Assembly: GCA_010094025.1 (NCBI GenBank)
Contig: ML991778.1
Coordinates: 1 to 64,000, forward strand
Direction: 5' to 3'
Length of the DNA: 64,000 nt
DNA from: Viridothelium virens
Taxonomy: Eukaryota > Ascomycota > Dothideomycetes > Trypetheliales > Trypetheliaceae
The notes beneath the pieces were generated by a model, which was not told the origin of the DNA, did no database searches, and saw only the letters and a program-made list of their open reading frames with translations. Position 1 is the first letter of the stretch. Every line of letters starts with the position of its first letter. The translations under genes and the position numbers were made by a program. Positions 1 to 12,310 of the stretch are shown here, one piece after another.

Positions 1-634
1 TTTATGGCGAGCAGGGAAGGCTTAGCGAAGCGGAGGAGATGTTACAGCTGGCACTGAAACTCGAAGAGAAGGCGTTAAAACCGGAGCATACTGATGTTGT
101 AACAAACAACTGAATCGGAGGAAAGAACTCAATTGACCTATCTAGGTCGCCCGAGGTGCAGGCTGCTATATAGACCTCCCTATCTAGGTGAGAGCGAAGG
201 GAAATGAACTAATAACTACAGGGCGTAAGGATCTACATGAAGGGATCCGAGCGCGCGTGAGATGTGGTAAACACCACCTCCGAGGCTATGTTAATTGGAT
301 CTACTTCATGAACAACATCACATACATCAACACTCACAATAGTCCATAACTTAGGCAATGTTTATTTGAAATCAGGACGATTCGATATGGCGGAGACGAT
401 ATACCAGCGAGCGCTGCAAGGCTTCGAGAAGGCATTGGGTCGAGAGGCAGTAAAGAGTTATTTACCAGCGCTTTTTGCAGAAAAGAATCTAGCTCGTCTG
501 CTTGAGGGGACAGGCAGAATAAAAGAAGCTGAGGAAATGTATTCACGCGCCCTTGCTGGTGCAGAAACGGTTTTCGGACATGGAAGTGAACGATGTCAAC
601 ATATCTATGAGAGGTTTAATGTACTGCGAAGGAG
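1..634 (+). pseudogene. TPR (kinesin-light-chain-like) gene remnant
   Basis: Two tetratricopeptide pieces are readable. Bases 3-110 encode a TPR helix pair (LSEAEEMLQLALKLEEKAL) that ends at a TGA. Bases ~320-643 encode two more units (NLGNVYLKSGRF..DMAETIYQRAL and GTGRIKEAEEMYSRALAG) ending at TAG just before base 645. A non-coding stretch of about 200 bases with several stops lies between them. This spacing and motif are typical of the C-terminal TPR arrays of fungal NACHT/NB-ARC NLR-like proteins. The upstream part lies outside the window. It may be a decayed gene, or the 3' end of a gene with an unrecognised intron; decay is favoured because the second piece lacks a usable start and joins the first in no obvious splice phase. 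Confidence 0.5.
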
Positions 635-913
635 TAGTTTATAGCATTCGTAAGATCCTACATTGTTGTGTATGCTCTCTTGTTACCCCGGTTTCTAAGT
701 CAACAGACTACAACTCATGGTCGCTCCGAAAACTTCTTATGTAGGACGTATACAGTGTTCTCGTACAGCAGGCTCCACGACTCCATCATCCAATGAAGTT
801 ACCTTCGAAGCGAAACGCAACGCTCGGAGTCTCGCCTCGAAGAAGCCTGTACTGTTAGCTGAGCAGATTAAAATCATCTCCAGGAAGATCCTTGTGTAAG
901 TGTGGTTAGGCTA

Positions 914-2504
914 TCAAAGTCTCGGGCGTATATTGGACAAGAGCCAATGGTAGGATCTTGTCTTTTTCGGTAGCAGTACTTCCAGTTCTGAGGTATTCAA
1001 CCAGGAAACGTCCCCTCGGATTCTCTCCAAATTAGCAATACCACATAAGCGCATTGCAGTTTCAATCTCGTCTTGTAGAACTATAACAAGGCACTTTGTT
1101 AGCTTATGGGCGTTACAGACGTCTTGGGTTCTTGCTTACTTGAGGCAACGGCTTCTACGCCTTCTCTCCCGTAGCTGATGGAACACTGAAATGGCCGGCC
1201 AACGCCGACTCCCTTGGCACCCAGACAAATAGCTTTGAGAACGTCCGAGCCTCGCCTAATACCGCCGTCAATAAAGACTTCCATCTTACCAAAAACCTCA
1301 GGGCAATCTCTTCTGATCTCTAAGAGAATCAGTACTGTTCCTGGAGAACCATCCAGTGCACGACCGCCGTGATTCGAAACCACGATACCAGCACATTTCA
1401 TCTCCATTGCTAACTTTGCATCAGCAGACGATTGGATACCCTTGACAATAATGGGGAGATTCGAGTGTCTGCGGATCCAGTCAAGATCATTCCATGACAA
1501 GGCTGGATCTATGAATGATCCAGTGCTGCGTGCTAAGCCTCCACCTTTCTTGTCAATCGATGATTTTGTAATTTTCGAGTAGACCGAAACAGTCTCTTGA
1601 GTACGGATGCGCTCATCTGCCTCCCTTTTAGAAACGACTGCGAGATCGACAGTGACGAAGAGAGCCTTTATTTGATGCATGCCGTCCAACTTTCGAAGTA
1701 GTTCCTCAGTTTTATGACGCTGCTTGTCAACGTATAGCTGATAAAAGAATGGTGAAGTTCTTGGAGCCGATGCAAGTATGTCTTCCACTCCAAATGAAGC
1801 CGTAGTCGACACGCAATGCACGATCCCATTTGACGCGGCACCACCAGCCAAAGCTTTTTCACCTTCGGAGCCAGCAGTCTTTCCAATGCCCATCGGACAT
1901 ATCCAAACTGGCATGGACACATCACAGCCCATCATTCTCGTTTTAGTTGAGACATTAGAAACATTCCTCATGACCCGTGGACGGAACCAGAGTTTTTGCC
2001 ACAATGTTCTATTGGCATTGAGAGTAAGAAGATCATTCGAAGCGCCAGATATGTAAGCTTGAGATTTTTGAGAGCCTGTCTTCTCGAAAGCGCGTTCGAA
2101 GTCGTCCAGATTGATCAATGTGGATAATGGGGGTTTTTCATTTGGAGCTGGCTGCGATACAACTTCCTCCTTCTGCGCAGTAATCCAAGTCTCTGTTATT
2201 GTGCTTTCGTCAAAGTCACCCTTCTTCTCTGAAGGCGAAAGTTCATTTTCAATTAGGTCTGCTGCATGGAACTCATTATACGTCTTTGATCCGTCTTTCC
2301 CAGCGTACTTATAGATCACTGCGCAGGCTCAGTCAAAATTTCCCGCTACATCGCCGTGAAACGGTACTTACTATCTGGCCCTCCAGGATGGTTTGGTGCA
2401 AACGCTGTGAAATCATAGACCTTTCCATTTATTACAACCCAACAATCATCCACCTTGGCGTGTTTGGTAATCTCGGCGACTGTGACTTTTTGATGCGAAT
2501 TCAT
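914..2504 (-). CDS. CYB2-like: L-lactate dehydrogenase (cytochrome b2 type, FMN)
   Basis: Three exons on the minus strand: 2504..2372, 2318..1140 and 1080..914 (introns of 53 and 59 nt, phases preserved), about 492 aa. Exon 1 starts a cytochrome b5 domain with the haem ligand motif HPGG; exon 2 continues it (KYAGKDGSKTYNEFHAADL). The rest is an FMN-dependent alpha-hydroxyacid dehydrogenase barrel. The flavin/substrate motif SNHGGRALDGSPG, the FMN phosphate motif IDGGIRRGSDVLKA and GVGRPF near the end are visible. Exon 3 supplies the usual C-terminal helix (LQDEIETAMRLCGIANLERI), which unspliced translation would miss. The family oxidises L-lactate to pyruvate, usually passing electrons to cytochrome c. 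The protein starts almost directly with the b5 domain and has no clear mitochondrial presequence, so a cytosolic variant or another 2-hydroxyacid as substrate is possible. Confidence 0.88.
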
Positions 2505-3886
2505 TCTGGCATAAAGCAAATGCTATTGGGAGTCAGTAAGAATGAAGGACAAATGATTCGAGATAGACTGAAAGATCTAATATCGGTATTCTGAGCGACA
2601 TGCGGTACCCGAAATCGGTTGACATATCATGGCGGGGTAGGAAGTGGGGCAAGGCAATGTTGCGGAGGAAAAAAGGAGTATCAATGGGAGCATTTCAAGT
2701 CTCCGAGACTTTCGGATCAATCCCATTCAAGATCGTATCTTTCAGCAATACGCTCCAAAGCCACTGGCAAACAAACAGCATCTTTCAATGGGATTGCTGC
2801 TTGAGGCTTAAAGATGAGCCGATAGGCTACTGGAGGTAGTTCTCATATCTCTGTTCCTTTCCGCCGGCAAGCAGTCCCTCCAAAGGCTTGACACACTCCT
2901 CCGCGTTCCCGTCTTAGAAGCGTGGGTATCTCGAATATACGGAATAATTAAATGGATATAGGACAGTGTGATTAAAGGAATTTTGACCCGAAACCGCACA
3001 AGGCATGATAAGATTCTGGATCTGACAAGCAAACCGGAAATTCTGAAGAAATGAAGTTCACAAACTTTGTCAGGGTTCTGAAAAGTTAGTAGTCTTAGTA
3101 AGTTTTGACTTAGTCCTCGTGGAGACCAAGATACACTGTCATCAACGTTTGTCTTCGAAGGGAAGGGTTGACTTGATACAGGTAAAGTATCTAAGAACGA
3201 TGAAGCCCGAGGAATTGCCTGCGGAGTTTTACTCCGGAAATAAGCGGAACTGTTTGTAGATAGCAGAGATTTTATCTGAAATTAACTTCGACATGAAAAG
3301 AATGCATAGAGCAAGCATAGTGTACAGCTGCTGGACAGATATAAGCAAAACATCAGAGTACGAGTTCCTCCCAACTCAAAGCATGAATACCTATGTAGAA
3401 TGACTGGGCTCATCCTACTCCATACTGTGATCTCTTTCTAAAATTTTTGTCCTCGAGTGTTTTATGCTGTGTCTAATGTAGCTCCATGGCGAAGTAGGAA
3501 ACGCGACTACAAGCGTTGGTCTTGCTTCAATAGAGTAATCCAGGGGCAATCCGAGTCCTAGCGACTCTCCACGACTGAAGCCGTTGACTAATCTTAAGTT
3601 GGCATGTCACAGGAAATATCAGCGCCAGCGAAATATTGTCGGCGCATACACACCCCAGGAAATTAAAATCCCAAAGGCGTTTGTAGGGGGAAAGGAGTGG
3701 AGTACCAGCCCTTCGAAATTTTGTCCTGGTCGAGCAAGATGGAATGGCACTAGCGGGATGATTCCCTGTGCTAGGTACAGAAACATCATGCAAATTCACA
3801 TGCAAAGCGATATCATGGCCTGATATCCGCGCCATGATTACCACGCATTGCAGCTTTCTACTGCATCATTGAGACTCAATTATGAC
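2505..3886. other. Intergenic region
   Basis: No gene recognised. Open frames on both strands are under about 105 codons, lack family motifs and have biased composition. The region must hold the promoters of the lactate dehydrogenase (leftward) and of the thioesterase (rightward). Confidence 0.5.
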
Positions 3887-4906
3887 ATGATGATGTCTGC
3901 GACGCGATCAAAGCTCCCATCCCGAGCTACGACCCTATTTCATCGATCCTTGGGCCATATTCAACATTCACGAGCACCTTTTCCTCTGCCGCCCTCCTTC
4001 CCACGCTTCTCGATCCACTTTCGAATAAGCCGGCGCTTTACCACTTCCACTCAGAGCCGACCGCTTTCACTTCGAACCTATATCTATGCAGCAACGTTCA
4101 CTTTGTTCGGCTTGACGATCGGTCAAGTTCTCCGTCATGCCTATGTTCCACCCGCCGCCCCTGAACCTGGAACTCGAGCAGACGATATCATATTGAGGCA
4201 GAAGGAAAAGGACATTGACAATTTGGCAATTGTGCAAAGACATAGGGATCATGATGAGTGGAGAGAATTGGCACATGTAGGATCAAAGGATGACACACAA
4301 CAACAAGGAGGTAGCCAGGGCGGTAGATCGGATGATGGGAGAAGGGATGTTATAAAAAGCACAGTGAGATCATTGACCAAGGCAGCAATGTCTGGATCAC
4401 GGGGTCTCGGCGTTCAGAGGACTTTTTGGAATGAGGAGAAGGGCGAGTTGGTCAAGATCGTGTGGTTCGGACAGGGACTCAGCGGATGGCCTGGTGTAGC
4501 TCATGGAGGTGCAATTGCGACGGTATTTGAGGAAGCATTAAGGCACATTGCCGCTGGTAGTGATAAAGACTGGACGACACTACCCGAAGAGCCGAATACG
4601 TTGAATTTGTCTTACGTCAAACCCACTCTAGCGAACAACTTCTATGTCATCCGAGGTATGCGATCGGTTGAAAAGGTTACAGAAAGAGATGGTATCAATC
4701 CTCGAAAACCTAAAGACGGTACTCCTACCTCAAAAGAAATCGATGCTACATTGGAGACATTAGATGGCAAGATTCTCGTCAAAGCACGTGGGACTTTTAC
4801 AGATGCCGCCATAGCACAGACAAAAGCCGAGATGCAGAGAGCCGGAAAGTCTACATGGCACGCGTTCACACAGTCTGTAATACCGAAACGGTCTTTGGAA
4901 GGGTAA
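3887..4906 (+). CDS. Mitochondrial hot-dog fold thioesterase
   Basis: Intronless, 339 aa from the first ATG of an ATG-ATG-ATG run; the frame is open further upstream but has no earlier ATG. The N-terminus is rich in Arg/Ser without acidic residues (presequence-like, about residues 1-60). One hydrophobic segment follows (YIYAATFTLFGLTIGQVL), then a charged linker. The C-terminal half has the 4HBT/hot-dog signature GVAHGGAIATVFEEALRHI, in which the HGG turn precedes the central helix, then strands ending in KARGTFTDAAIAQ. Proteins of this layout are inner-membrane-anchored acyl-CoA thioesterase-like proteins in fungi. The substrate cannot be read from sequence. Confidence 0.8.
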   Translation: MMMSATRSKLPSRATTLFHRSLGHIQHSRAPFPLPPSFPRFSIHFRISRRFTTSTQSRPLSLRTYIYAATFTLFGLTIGQVLRHAYVPPAAPEPGTRADDIILRQKEKDIDNLAIVQRHRDHDEWRELAHVGSKDDTQQQGGSQGGRSDDGRRDVIKSTVRSLTKAAMSGSRGLGVQRTFWNEEKGELVKIVWFGQGLSGWPGVAHGGAIATVFEEALRHIAAGSDKDWTTLPEEPNTLNLSYVKPTLANNFYVIRGMRSVEKVTERDGINPRKPKDGTPTSKEIDATLETLDGKILVKARGTFTDAAIAQTKAEMQRAGKSTWHAFTQSVIPKRSLEG

Positions 4907-4946
4907 ACGCTTTCGCTCTTGCATTTGTGTGTGCTACAGGCCCAAT

Positions 4947-6073
4947 TTACGGATGAATACTAGCTTTTGCGACTGGCTTTCCATCCCGGTATCCATCCAG
5001 AAATTTATTCACCTTTTCTGCATCCAGCCCTTCCACAACTTCATAATCGCTTGGCGTTATCAAGCCCTTCTCTAACCATCCTGGCAAATGTTTCCAGAAT
5101 GGTATCATCAAGTCGGGATGCTTGTGGCTCATTCCGGACGCGAACGTTCTCTGATAACCTCCCTTCTTGGTTGATGCAACCTTCTCATCAACTGCACCTG
5201 GAATGAGAGTTGCCAGCTTTCCCTTTTTGGTCGTCGATAGACACGCCAGTGCCAGCGTGCAAGAAGGTCCTTGGAACGTACCCACGTCCTTAGGTTCGCC
5301 CACTGGATCGTAGGCATAAATGAGATCGTCGCCAACAATGTCACGAACCTGCTTTTCGATTTCTGCATCCGAGGTATGGCGATCAATAACATGGGTTGCA
5401 CCGATGGCTTTGAGTCTGTCGGTATTTCGAGCTGATGCAACAGTGATGATCCTACTAAACTTGGCCATATGGGCGAATTGAATGCCAAATTTGCCTGTTT
5501 GGGAACCGCCACCAATGATGAGCAGGCTCTGCCCGGTGTAATCGGGGGTTTGACCCAGCTCAGGGTATGGAGGGATGATGCCAAGTTGATCGGGATGGAA
5601 AAGGGCGACAAAGCTTGCAATGGTATTCACGGGAAGCGTTCCTGCGTCGTCGTAATTGAGTTGAGAAGGAATATGAGCGCTATGATCAGCATCAAGAATT
5701 GAGTATTCTTGCAAGCCAGCTGTATCGGTGAGTTTACCACCAAGGAAGTAAGATTGGCCCATGATACGGTCTTTGACCACATATTTGGTAACGTCGGATC
5801 CAACTTCTACCACCGTCCCGGCAATATCCGAAGCAAGTACCGCAGCAGGGAGATAATCCTTGGTGAACAAGCCATATTCGACGCCCTTATGAGCATTTAA
5901 GATATTGTGAAAGCGAGGCTAGGAGCAAGGCTAACCTTAGAATCGTGGGGATTCAGGCCAGCAGCAGTGACCCGCACAAGCACCTCTCCAGACCCTGGAT
6001 GTGGTGTTTTCCGTTTTCCAGCTTTGAGTGGTGTTTGGAGCGCAGTCAATAAGAGAGCATTATGTTCAGACAT
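4947..6073 (-). CDS. Zinc-type alcohol dehydrogenase-like oxidoreductase (MDR)
   Basis: Two exons: 6073..5936 and 5885..4947 (intron 50 nt), 358 aa. Exon 1 gives the GroES-like start (SGEVLVRVTAAGLNPHDSK). Exon 2 continues with DIAGTVVEVGSDV and the Rossmann motif LLIIGGGSQTGKFGIQFA, followed by HVIDRHTSD and a C-terminal substrate domain. The structural and catalytic zinc ligands of classical alcohol dehydrogenases are not evident, which places it with the toxD/enoyl-reductase-like, quinone oxidoreductase branch of the medium-chain dehydrogenases. These are NADPH-dependent reductases. It is tail-to-tail with the thioesterase gene (about 40 bases apart). Physiological substrate unknown. Confidence 0.85.
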
Positions 6074-6659
6074 AATGGAAGAGGATATCTGCGAGGATTA
6101 ATGGATCGTAGGCAAGAGAACTGTGAGCTGTTGATTGAGTTCAGAGGATAGTACTACCACTTGATTTAAATATGCATACCACAGTATCCTATCATTTGTT
6201 CGTCCAATAGGCTAATCTACTTAAACAAAGACAGACCGTACGTTACAGCATCAAGAAGCGCGCAATAGCAATATGTTTAGTAACCCAGCATGTGTTCTAG
6301 CGTAGCCTTCGCATTCCGGTATACCGATAACTCCGGTGGGTGACGAGGATGCACCTTCAGCAAGGGGGTATTACATATGATTTGTTGAAAAGCCTAGCTG
6401 ACTGATGATACTTGCCTTTTAAAGCTTGGCAGATGCGAGAATGGTCTGTACACCAGGTGTGGCCGTAAAAACGGTACAACAGTTGCTCCGTTTAGACGAG
6501 AAGGACTAGGTCCCTAGTAGCACTACTCCATACAATGTATGCATCAGAGATTCTGCGTTACTCGAAACTTTCTAATTACTTGCGGGTCTGGGTATGTATA
6601 GCAAAGTACTATATGTCAAAATATGCCACCAGGTGGGATGTAGAGTTACGGAGTACATC
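6074..6659. other. Intergenic region
   Basis: No coding signal or repeat recognised. It lies between the promoter side of the oxidoreductase and the 3' end of the sugar porter. Confidence 0.5.
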
Positions 6660-8328
6660 TCAACGTATTTGATCCCTTATCCTATTCAACAAAGGCTCCC
6701 GTTCAGCATTGTCCCCTTCACCACTGGTTGGGTAAGGAAGCCTCTTATATTCTCCACTCTTTACTTTGCTAACTCTCCATGATCCAGCCTCTTTCGCATC
6801 TTTGAAGAACTGCTGGTTCTCCTCAAAACTACGATTTCCGCTTTCTGGAAGGTATACATAAGTCCAGATCCCAGCGAAGGCGTTGGTACCGCAAAAGACA
6901 AGGAAGATCCAATACTTGAGGTTGTTGAACATGATGGGAGTTAGGAGTGTGACGGCAAAGTTTGCTAGGCCCCAGATGATGACACTGACAGCCGTTCCTT
7001 GTGCTCGAGCGGTAGTCGGAAAGATTTCCGTAGGAATAAGCCAAACGGTAGCTAGCCAGCCAATACCAAATGCTCCAGTTGCTATGTATAAGACGACCAT
7101 ACCAGGTATGGCCACTGACGGGACTGGAATTTCCAGCGAGTCTGCATTCATAGCAAGGCCACCAAATAGTGTCATGAGTCCAAAGCAGACTCCAAGCCAC
7201 AAAGATGCTCCTACAAGCAACTTCCGTCGTCCCATAGCATCTATGAGTATCCAAGCAAACGTCATGAGGAAGAAGTAGGAGACGTAGTTACCCATGGTCA
7301 GGTACTCGGATTCACGGACACCAAAGCCTAATAGCTCGGCTATTTGCGGTCCATATACACTGACAGCACCATATCCCGTTAAGGCTTGGTTGATCTGTCC
7401 TACACAGTTGTTAGTAAAGGTGAAGAAGTCAGTCAGAATCTTGAGGAGCTTACCCATGATCGTAATGACTGTAGGATGCCATTGTGTATGACCCGGTGTA
7501 AGCATATCCCAATAACTGACACTTTGACCTGCCTCAGATTTGTGTGCCTCCTTAAGTTCTTCAATTAGCTCTTTCGATTCATCTTCTCCAAAAAGTGCCT
7601 CAAGAGAATGCAATGCTACATCAGGTTTATCGTTATACACAAGCCACCGTGGACTTTCCGGAAGCTTTTCAATGACAGCAAACATGGCGAATGGAAATAC
7701 TTGCATGCAAATGATAGGTATTCTCCATGCCCACTGGTTCCACTTGCCAAGTGACACCGTCACACCGAGGTTGATTGCGAATGCCATGTTCAGCCCAAAG
7801 ATATTCATCTGGAATTCCTGGGCTAATGCCTTTCCTCTCGAGTCATCCGAGCTCAATTCTGAACTGTAAACTGGTACCACGGAGTCGACGCCTCCAACAC
7901 CCAATCCCATCACAATTCTTCCAATGAACATGACGGCCAGAGCTCCTTGATTATAGCCAAGACCCGCCACAAACATGATAACATTCCCAAGAGCAGCAGT
8001 AGCTAGACACGCGAGGATGCCTTTTTTTCGTCCGTATTTATCGGCAAACCAGGAGAAAAGCACTGCGCCGACGGCACAGCCAAGGTAGTATACGGATACG
8101 ATGACACCAACTAGAGGATCGCTCTCGGCGATGCCCATGGTGGAGAGGTAGTCATTGTTGGTATTTATGAGGGACATCATTCCTGCAATGACGTGAATCA
8201 GCTATGCTATTAGACATTGAGGACGGAGAAGCAGCACCTTGATCGTAGCCATAGAGGGCAATTGCAGTCGAGCTGAACAACACGACTTGTTTCTTCTTAT
8301 CCGTGAGGAAGGATGTAAAGAAAGACAT
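6660..8328 (-). CDS. MFS sugar porter
   Basis: Three exons: 8328..8238, 8182..7454 and 7399..6660, 519 aa. Exon 1 ends in the family signature YGYDQG and exon 2 continues it (MMSLINTNNDYL). Motif A-like FADKYGRKKG follows TM2, LPESPRWLVYNDKP follows TM6, and GRRKLLVGASL follows TM8. About 12 membrane helices are expected. The middle intron (7400..7453, 54 nt) is a multiple of three with no in-frame stop, so the unspliced frame stays open. It is called an intron because it has GTAAGC at the donor, ACTAAC at the branch, GTAG at the acceptor, and interrupts TM7. The C-terminal tail (LPYPTSGEGDNAEREPLL) is cytosolic. The sugar or polyol carried cannot be named. Confidence 0.88.
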
Positions 8329-10335
8329 CTTAAAACGAAGCGTAGCTCTCTCGAACTCGATATAACCTAGGAACGCAATGTGCTACAGCAAGGCATGCAG
8401 CCGGTACAGAGACCAAGTCTGTTATGGAGGTACTGTATGTGTTGGACCGTACTCAACTCATAAAGGCTTTGGTAAGAATTTGGGGGCAACCAAAGTGGAG
8501 AAACAGAATGAAAACATAGCAGCCCGCACTAGATGCCGGTAGTGGCACGGCTGGATCATTAGAGGGGCTTGGAGAGATAATAGCAAAACTTGAGTCCATT
8601 TTTGGTCTGGTGGAGTAGACTGTTTCTGGCACGTGGGGCAATTTGCTAAGAAAAAGAGAGAATCCGATGCACTTCATCGTCATGACTGCCCGTTGCAGGC
8701 CTGACGCTTGAGATCAGGTGATCGGGACCCCGCCTCATACCGCTTCTCATCTATTTGCGGACACGGAGAAATCATGCCCTGAAAGTTCTCCTATTCTTCC
8801 CTGACGTAGGGGCTTGGATACCTGGTATGCAGTTCAATATGAAAATTCATTGCAAAGTGCTATCTATCTGAGACCCATCTATGGAATTGGTAAGATCCTG
8901 CGGTCATTGAAAATCAATCTCCATGTGGTCTTGTATCGGTTCTTCGCATACTTCATTTTTCCAATCTGCTTCTTCAATGGTAAGAATCTCTGCAAACCTC
9001 TCATTCGCAATATCTGCAATATCAGCAAGATTTTCTAATCTTGGTTCTGGATGAGGTACAAGTAGTCACAATGATTGACCGTGGCTCGCCTCGACACTGC
9101 ACACGTACAGAAGAGTTGACATCGGTCTAAGACAAAGACAAGCTCAAATCCAACTTCATGTACGCAAGCCTATGCAAAGCGTGTATTTGACCCCTAGCTT
9201 CACCCCATGCCCGCTTTTAATGTAGAGTGCAAGAGGCATATAAGCTGTTGCCCTGAAGTATTAACAATCTATCCCGATCGACAAGAACTTTCTCTTCGCC
9301 AGTAAAGAGACTTTTCCGACAGACACTGTTCGATAATGTCTACCAGCCGCCAATGAAATGTCTGAACTATGATTAAGCCTGTGCGTAGGCCTCCACCTAG
9401 ACTTCAAGGGGGAATATGCGGTAACAACTAACAAGAGGCCACCGTGAAGAAAGCCGTGTTCCACTACCCTCACCCAAGACAGAAGGATAAGACAGAGATA
9501 CTGAAATCCATGGCGAAGACCCTAAGGCAAGTTCGAAAGGACAAGAAGTACGTTGATACTACGTAGGGACGTTCAAATGACGTTGCAGCTTCGGAGGTTA
9601 CAAGCCTACCGCTGTGTACTATGTATTATTGGAAATGTTGATGTCAAGGATGATGAACGAGCTTTGAGGTTGGGCAATTCATGATATTTAGAATAGATAC
9701 GAGAGCAAATCGACTAAATTGATCATTACTTCGCCCACAGCATACCACACAATTCAATAGACAAGCAGTATGTTTACCATTGAAACAAGATTGTCCTTGT
9801 CGAGTACCCCAAGTAGATTAGATACTAATTAGAGCGTCTTCGACACTATGGTATCAAGGTAAAGTAGATATATCGCTGTCTATCCACGATAGTTCAAGAG
9901 AATATTGATCATGGCTATTGTCTGCAACTCGATTCTCTATTGAGATAAAGAGCCTCAAGCCTTGATAACGTCAAATTCCTGTCCCATTCAGATTGTTGAT
10001 ACACGAACTTTTTCAGATAATGGGAATTGGATCCTGACGGAAAAGTCGGACTCTGATGAGAGATAGATAGTAAAGAACCTGTTCTCTATGCTCAGAGTTC
10101 AGTAGTTCTACTACTCGATAACAACTTATACTTAGAAATTGATGAGAAAGTTGAGATCTTCGCCAAATAGTGTTACATTGAAGTGGTTGTTCCAATCGCC
10201 ATGGATAAACACCGACGCTATGCACCTTTGCCCATTTGCCATTTGACGTCAACCAAGAGAAGACTCTAGAGATTCCACTCCCTATATTATGGTCGCAGGG
10301 CAACCTTCTGAACTGGACCCAGGCATCTACAATGC
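8329..10335. other. Intergenic region, about 2 kb
   Basis: Only short unsupported frames (76 codons or fewer) in the part clear of the MRS2 antisense frames. No transposon ends, tRNA-like structure or repeat recognised. It holds the sugar-porter promoter and the MRS2 3' flank. Confidence 0.45.
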
Positions 10336-12310
10336 TCAGGGCTCTCTCATCCTTGCCGCTGCGACTGGCATCTTGCTCAACCTTTCCGCTGCCTTCATGT
10401 TCTTCCTCGCTGCCTCTCTTAATCCCTCCCCTTTCACCGCTTTTTCTCCACCCAACACCATACGTGGGTCGCCTTCTCTGATTTTTTCCAACTCTAAGTC
10501 CCTCTCTTGTTTTCGATCGCGCATATCCTTCTCCCACATCCTCCACCCTTCGCTTCCCGTCCTATGTTTTGCGACTCCAAGCCCCATACTCTCCACACCA
10601 CCCATTCTACCCAATCGATCAGCCTGTTCTCCGCCCCACATCTTCAGTCGTTGCACTCTTCGAAGCTTTTGTAGACCATATCCAAAGACTATAACACACG
10701 AGAAGGCACAGAAAGCGCTGACACCCCAGAAACCAAGGTCGGACTCTTCGATAAAGTTCTTGAGATTCATGCCATATAAGGCAGCCGTGAAAGTACCAGC
10801 CGCAAGACCGAGTGTATAAACGGAAAATTTAAGGTCGAGTTGCATGAGGGCATTTCGGTTGGCGTCCAGGATGGCTCGAACACTATACCGTAGTAATTTG
10901 TTAGTCTAGTCTTGAGGCGAGGGATTGAGGAGGGTCACTATATGAGCAAAGTACTTACATCTCCTCAGTATTCTTGATGTTGGAGACTAAGTTGCCCGAT
11001 ACCTGAACAATTTCGTCGCAGACCTTGTGATATGATTCCAACAACATCTCAACTTCCGTATGGTCATCTTCGGCTCTCTCCTTTCCCTGTGCCTTTTCTG
11101 TCAGGTACATGTCCGCGAGATCGTCGTCTGCTTCGAGGATATCATCAATCGCATCTCGCACTAATCGTGCTTTCTGCTCAAAGGTGCCCAACTTCTTACT
11201 ATAAACGAGTAAGTGCCGTAATCGATCCCTATCAATGTCCTCTTCTAACTCTCTTAGCACTCTCACGACAGGATCTCTGACTCCGTCAAATTCGCCTTCT
11301 AATCCAGTCGTTACCGAGATCAGAACAGCTTCAAGAGCACGAAACTCATATGGGAGAGCTCCGACGCCGCTCGTCATCTTCCCTGTTTCGCTCCCTTGTC
11401 GAAGCCTGCCTTCAAGATCGTACATGAAGAGGGATGTATTATAGGAGTCTTGTGAGCCGTATGCATCAAAGACAAGTACCCGATCGTGTTTGATCAGGAC
11501 GCGCAAATGAAGGAGGTTGATTAGGATAGCAGAAGGGCGAACGAGAATGTTCGGGAGGAGGGAGGAGTCGATTTTCCTAAGATCGCGTGGAAGAAGACCG
11601 TACTGTGAATCTTGTGGTCAATTATTGCGCTTAACTTTGTAAAGAGTATAGAGTTCGAGCGCTGTGGAGTAACGAATTACCTTCTGTATTAGCTCGCTCT
11701 TCTTGAATTCCCCACTGACTAGCGTAACATTTCCTTTCTCATCCAGTTCTGTACATCTCAAACGCAAGTCCGTTGAAGGTTTTAAGATCCGTCCGAAACC
11801 GGCACCGTCGTCCAAGAAGCCACCGAGTGAGGGTAAGTCATCTGGCTGGAGAGATTCGTTGAGCGGTCGTCTACCGATCTTCCAGAGACGCCATCTTGAT
11901 CTGCGCTCTTGCGCATCAAGTCTCCCTTGTGATTTCTGAGAGATAGCGCGAGATGAAGATGGCAAGCTTTTGCTAGGAGGGCGCTGTGGAAGGTAGAAAA
12001 TCGATGAGCAGAGAGATTGTTGTGGCAAAGCGTCATAAGAATCCGATGTGGTGAATTTTCGTCGCCATGGCTGAGCTGCCTCACACAAAGAAGAAGATGT
12101 AGATAGACGACGAGTGCTACATTGCGAAGGTGTGCGAGATGTCCCCTTGTTCGCCTTTGCCCACCACCTATGTGCCTGTCGAAACGCGGAGTTTTTGAGA
12201 GCAGAGCTCGCGTTAGAGGTGAAGAACGAGGGCGTTTCAACCTGTTGCTTGAGGAATCGGAGAAGCGTAGTGGATGGTATAGGAAATCCACTGGATCCAA
12301 GCGGGTTCAT
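10336..12310 (-). CDS. MRS2: Mitochondrial inner-membrane Mg2+ channel MRS2
   Basis: Three exons: 12310..11681, 11602..10959 and 10882..10336 (introns 78 and 76 nt), 606 aa. The N-terminus is long and Arg/Ser-rich (mitochondrial targeting). Then come the CorA/Mrs2 core (KKSELIQK..YGLLPRDLRKID, FEQKARLVRDAIDDILEADDDLADMYL) and the family block EEIVRAILDANRNALM, which is rebuilt exactly across the second intron. Two transmembrane helices follow, with the diagnostic YGMN loop (LYGMNLKNFIEE). The conserved RDLRKID and GMN motifs make this Mrs2 rather than a plasma-membrane Alr. It forms a pentameric Mg2+ channel feeding the mitochondrial matrix. The charged C-terminal tail is longer than in yeast. 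Confidence 0.93.

Noticed and set aside
10289-10819. Plus-strand frame of 176 codons
   Set aside because: Antisense to the MRS2 last exon; no motifs, Ser/Pro bias typical of a shadow frame.
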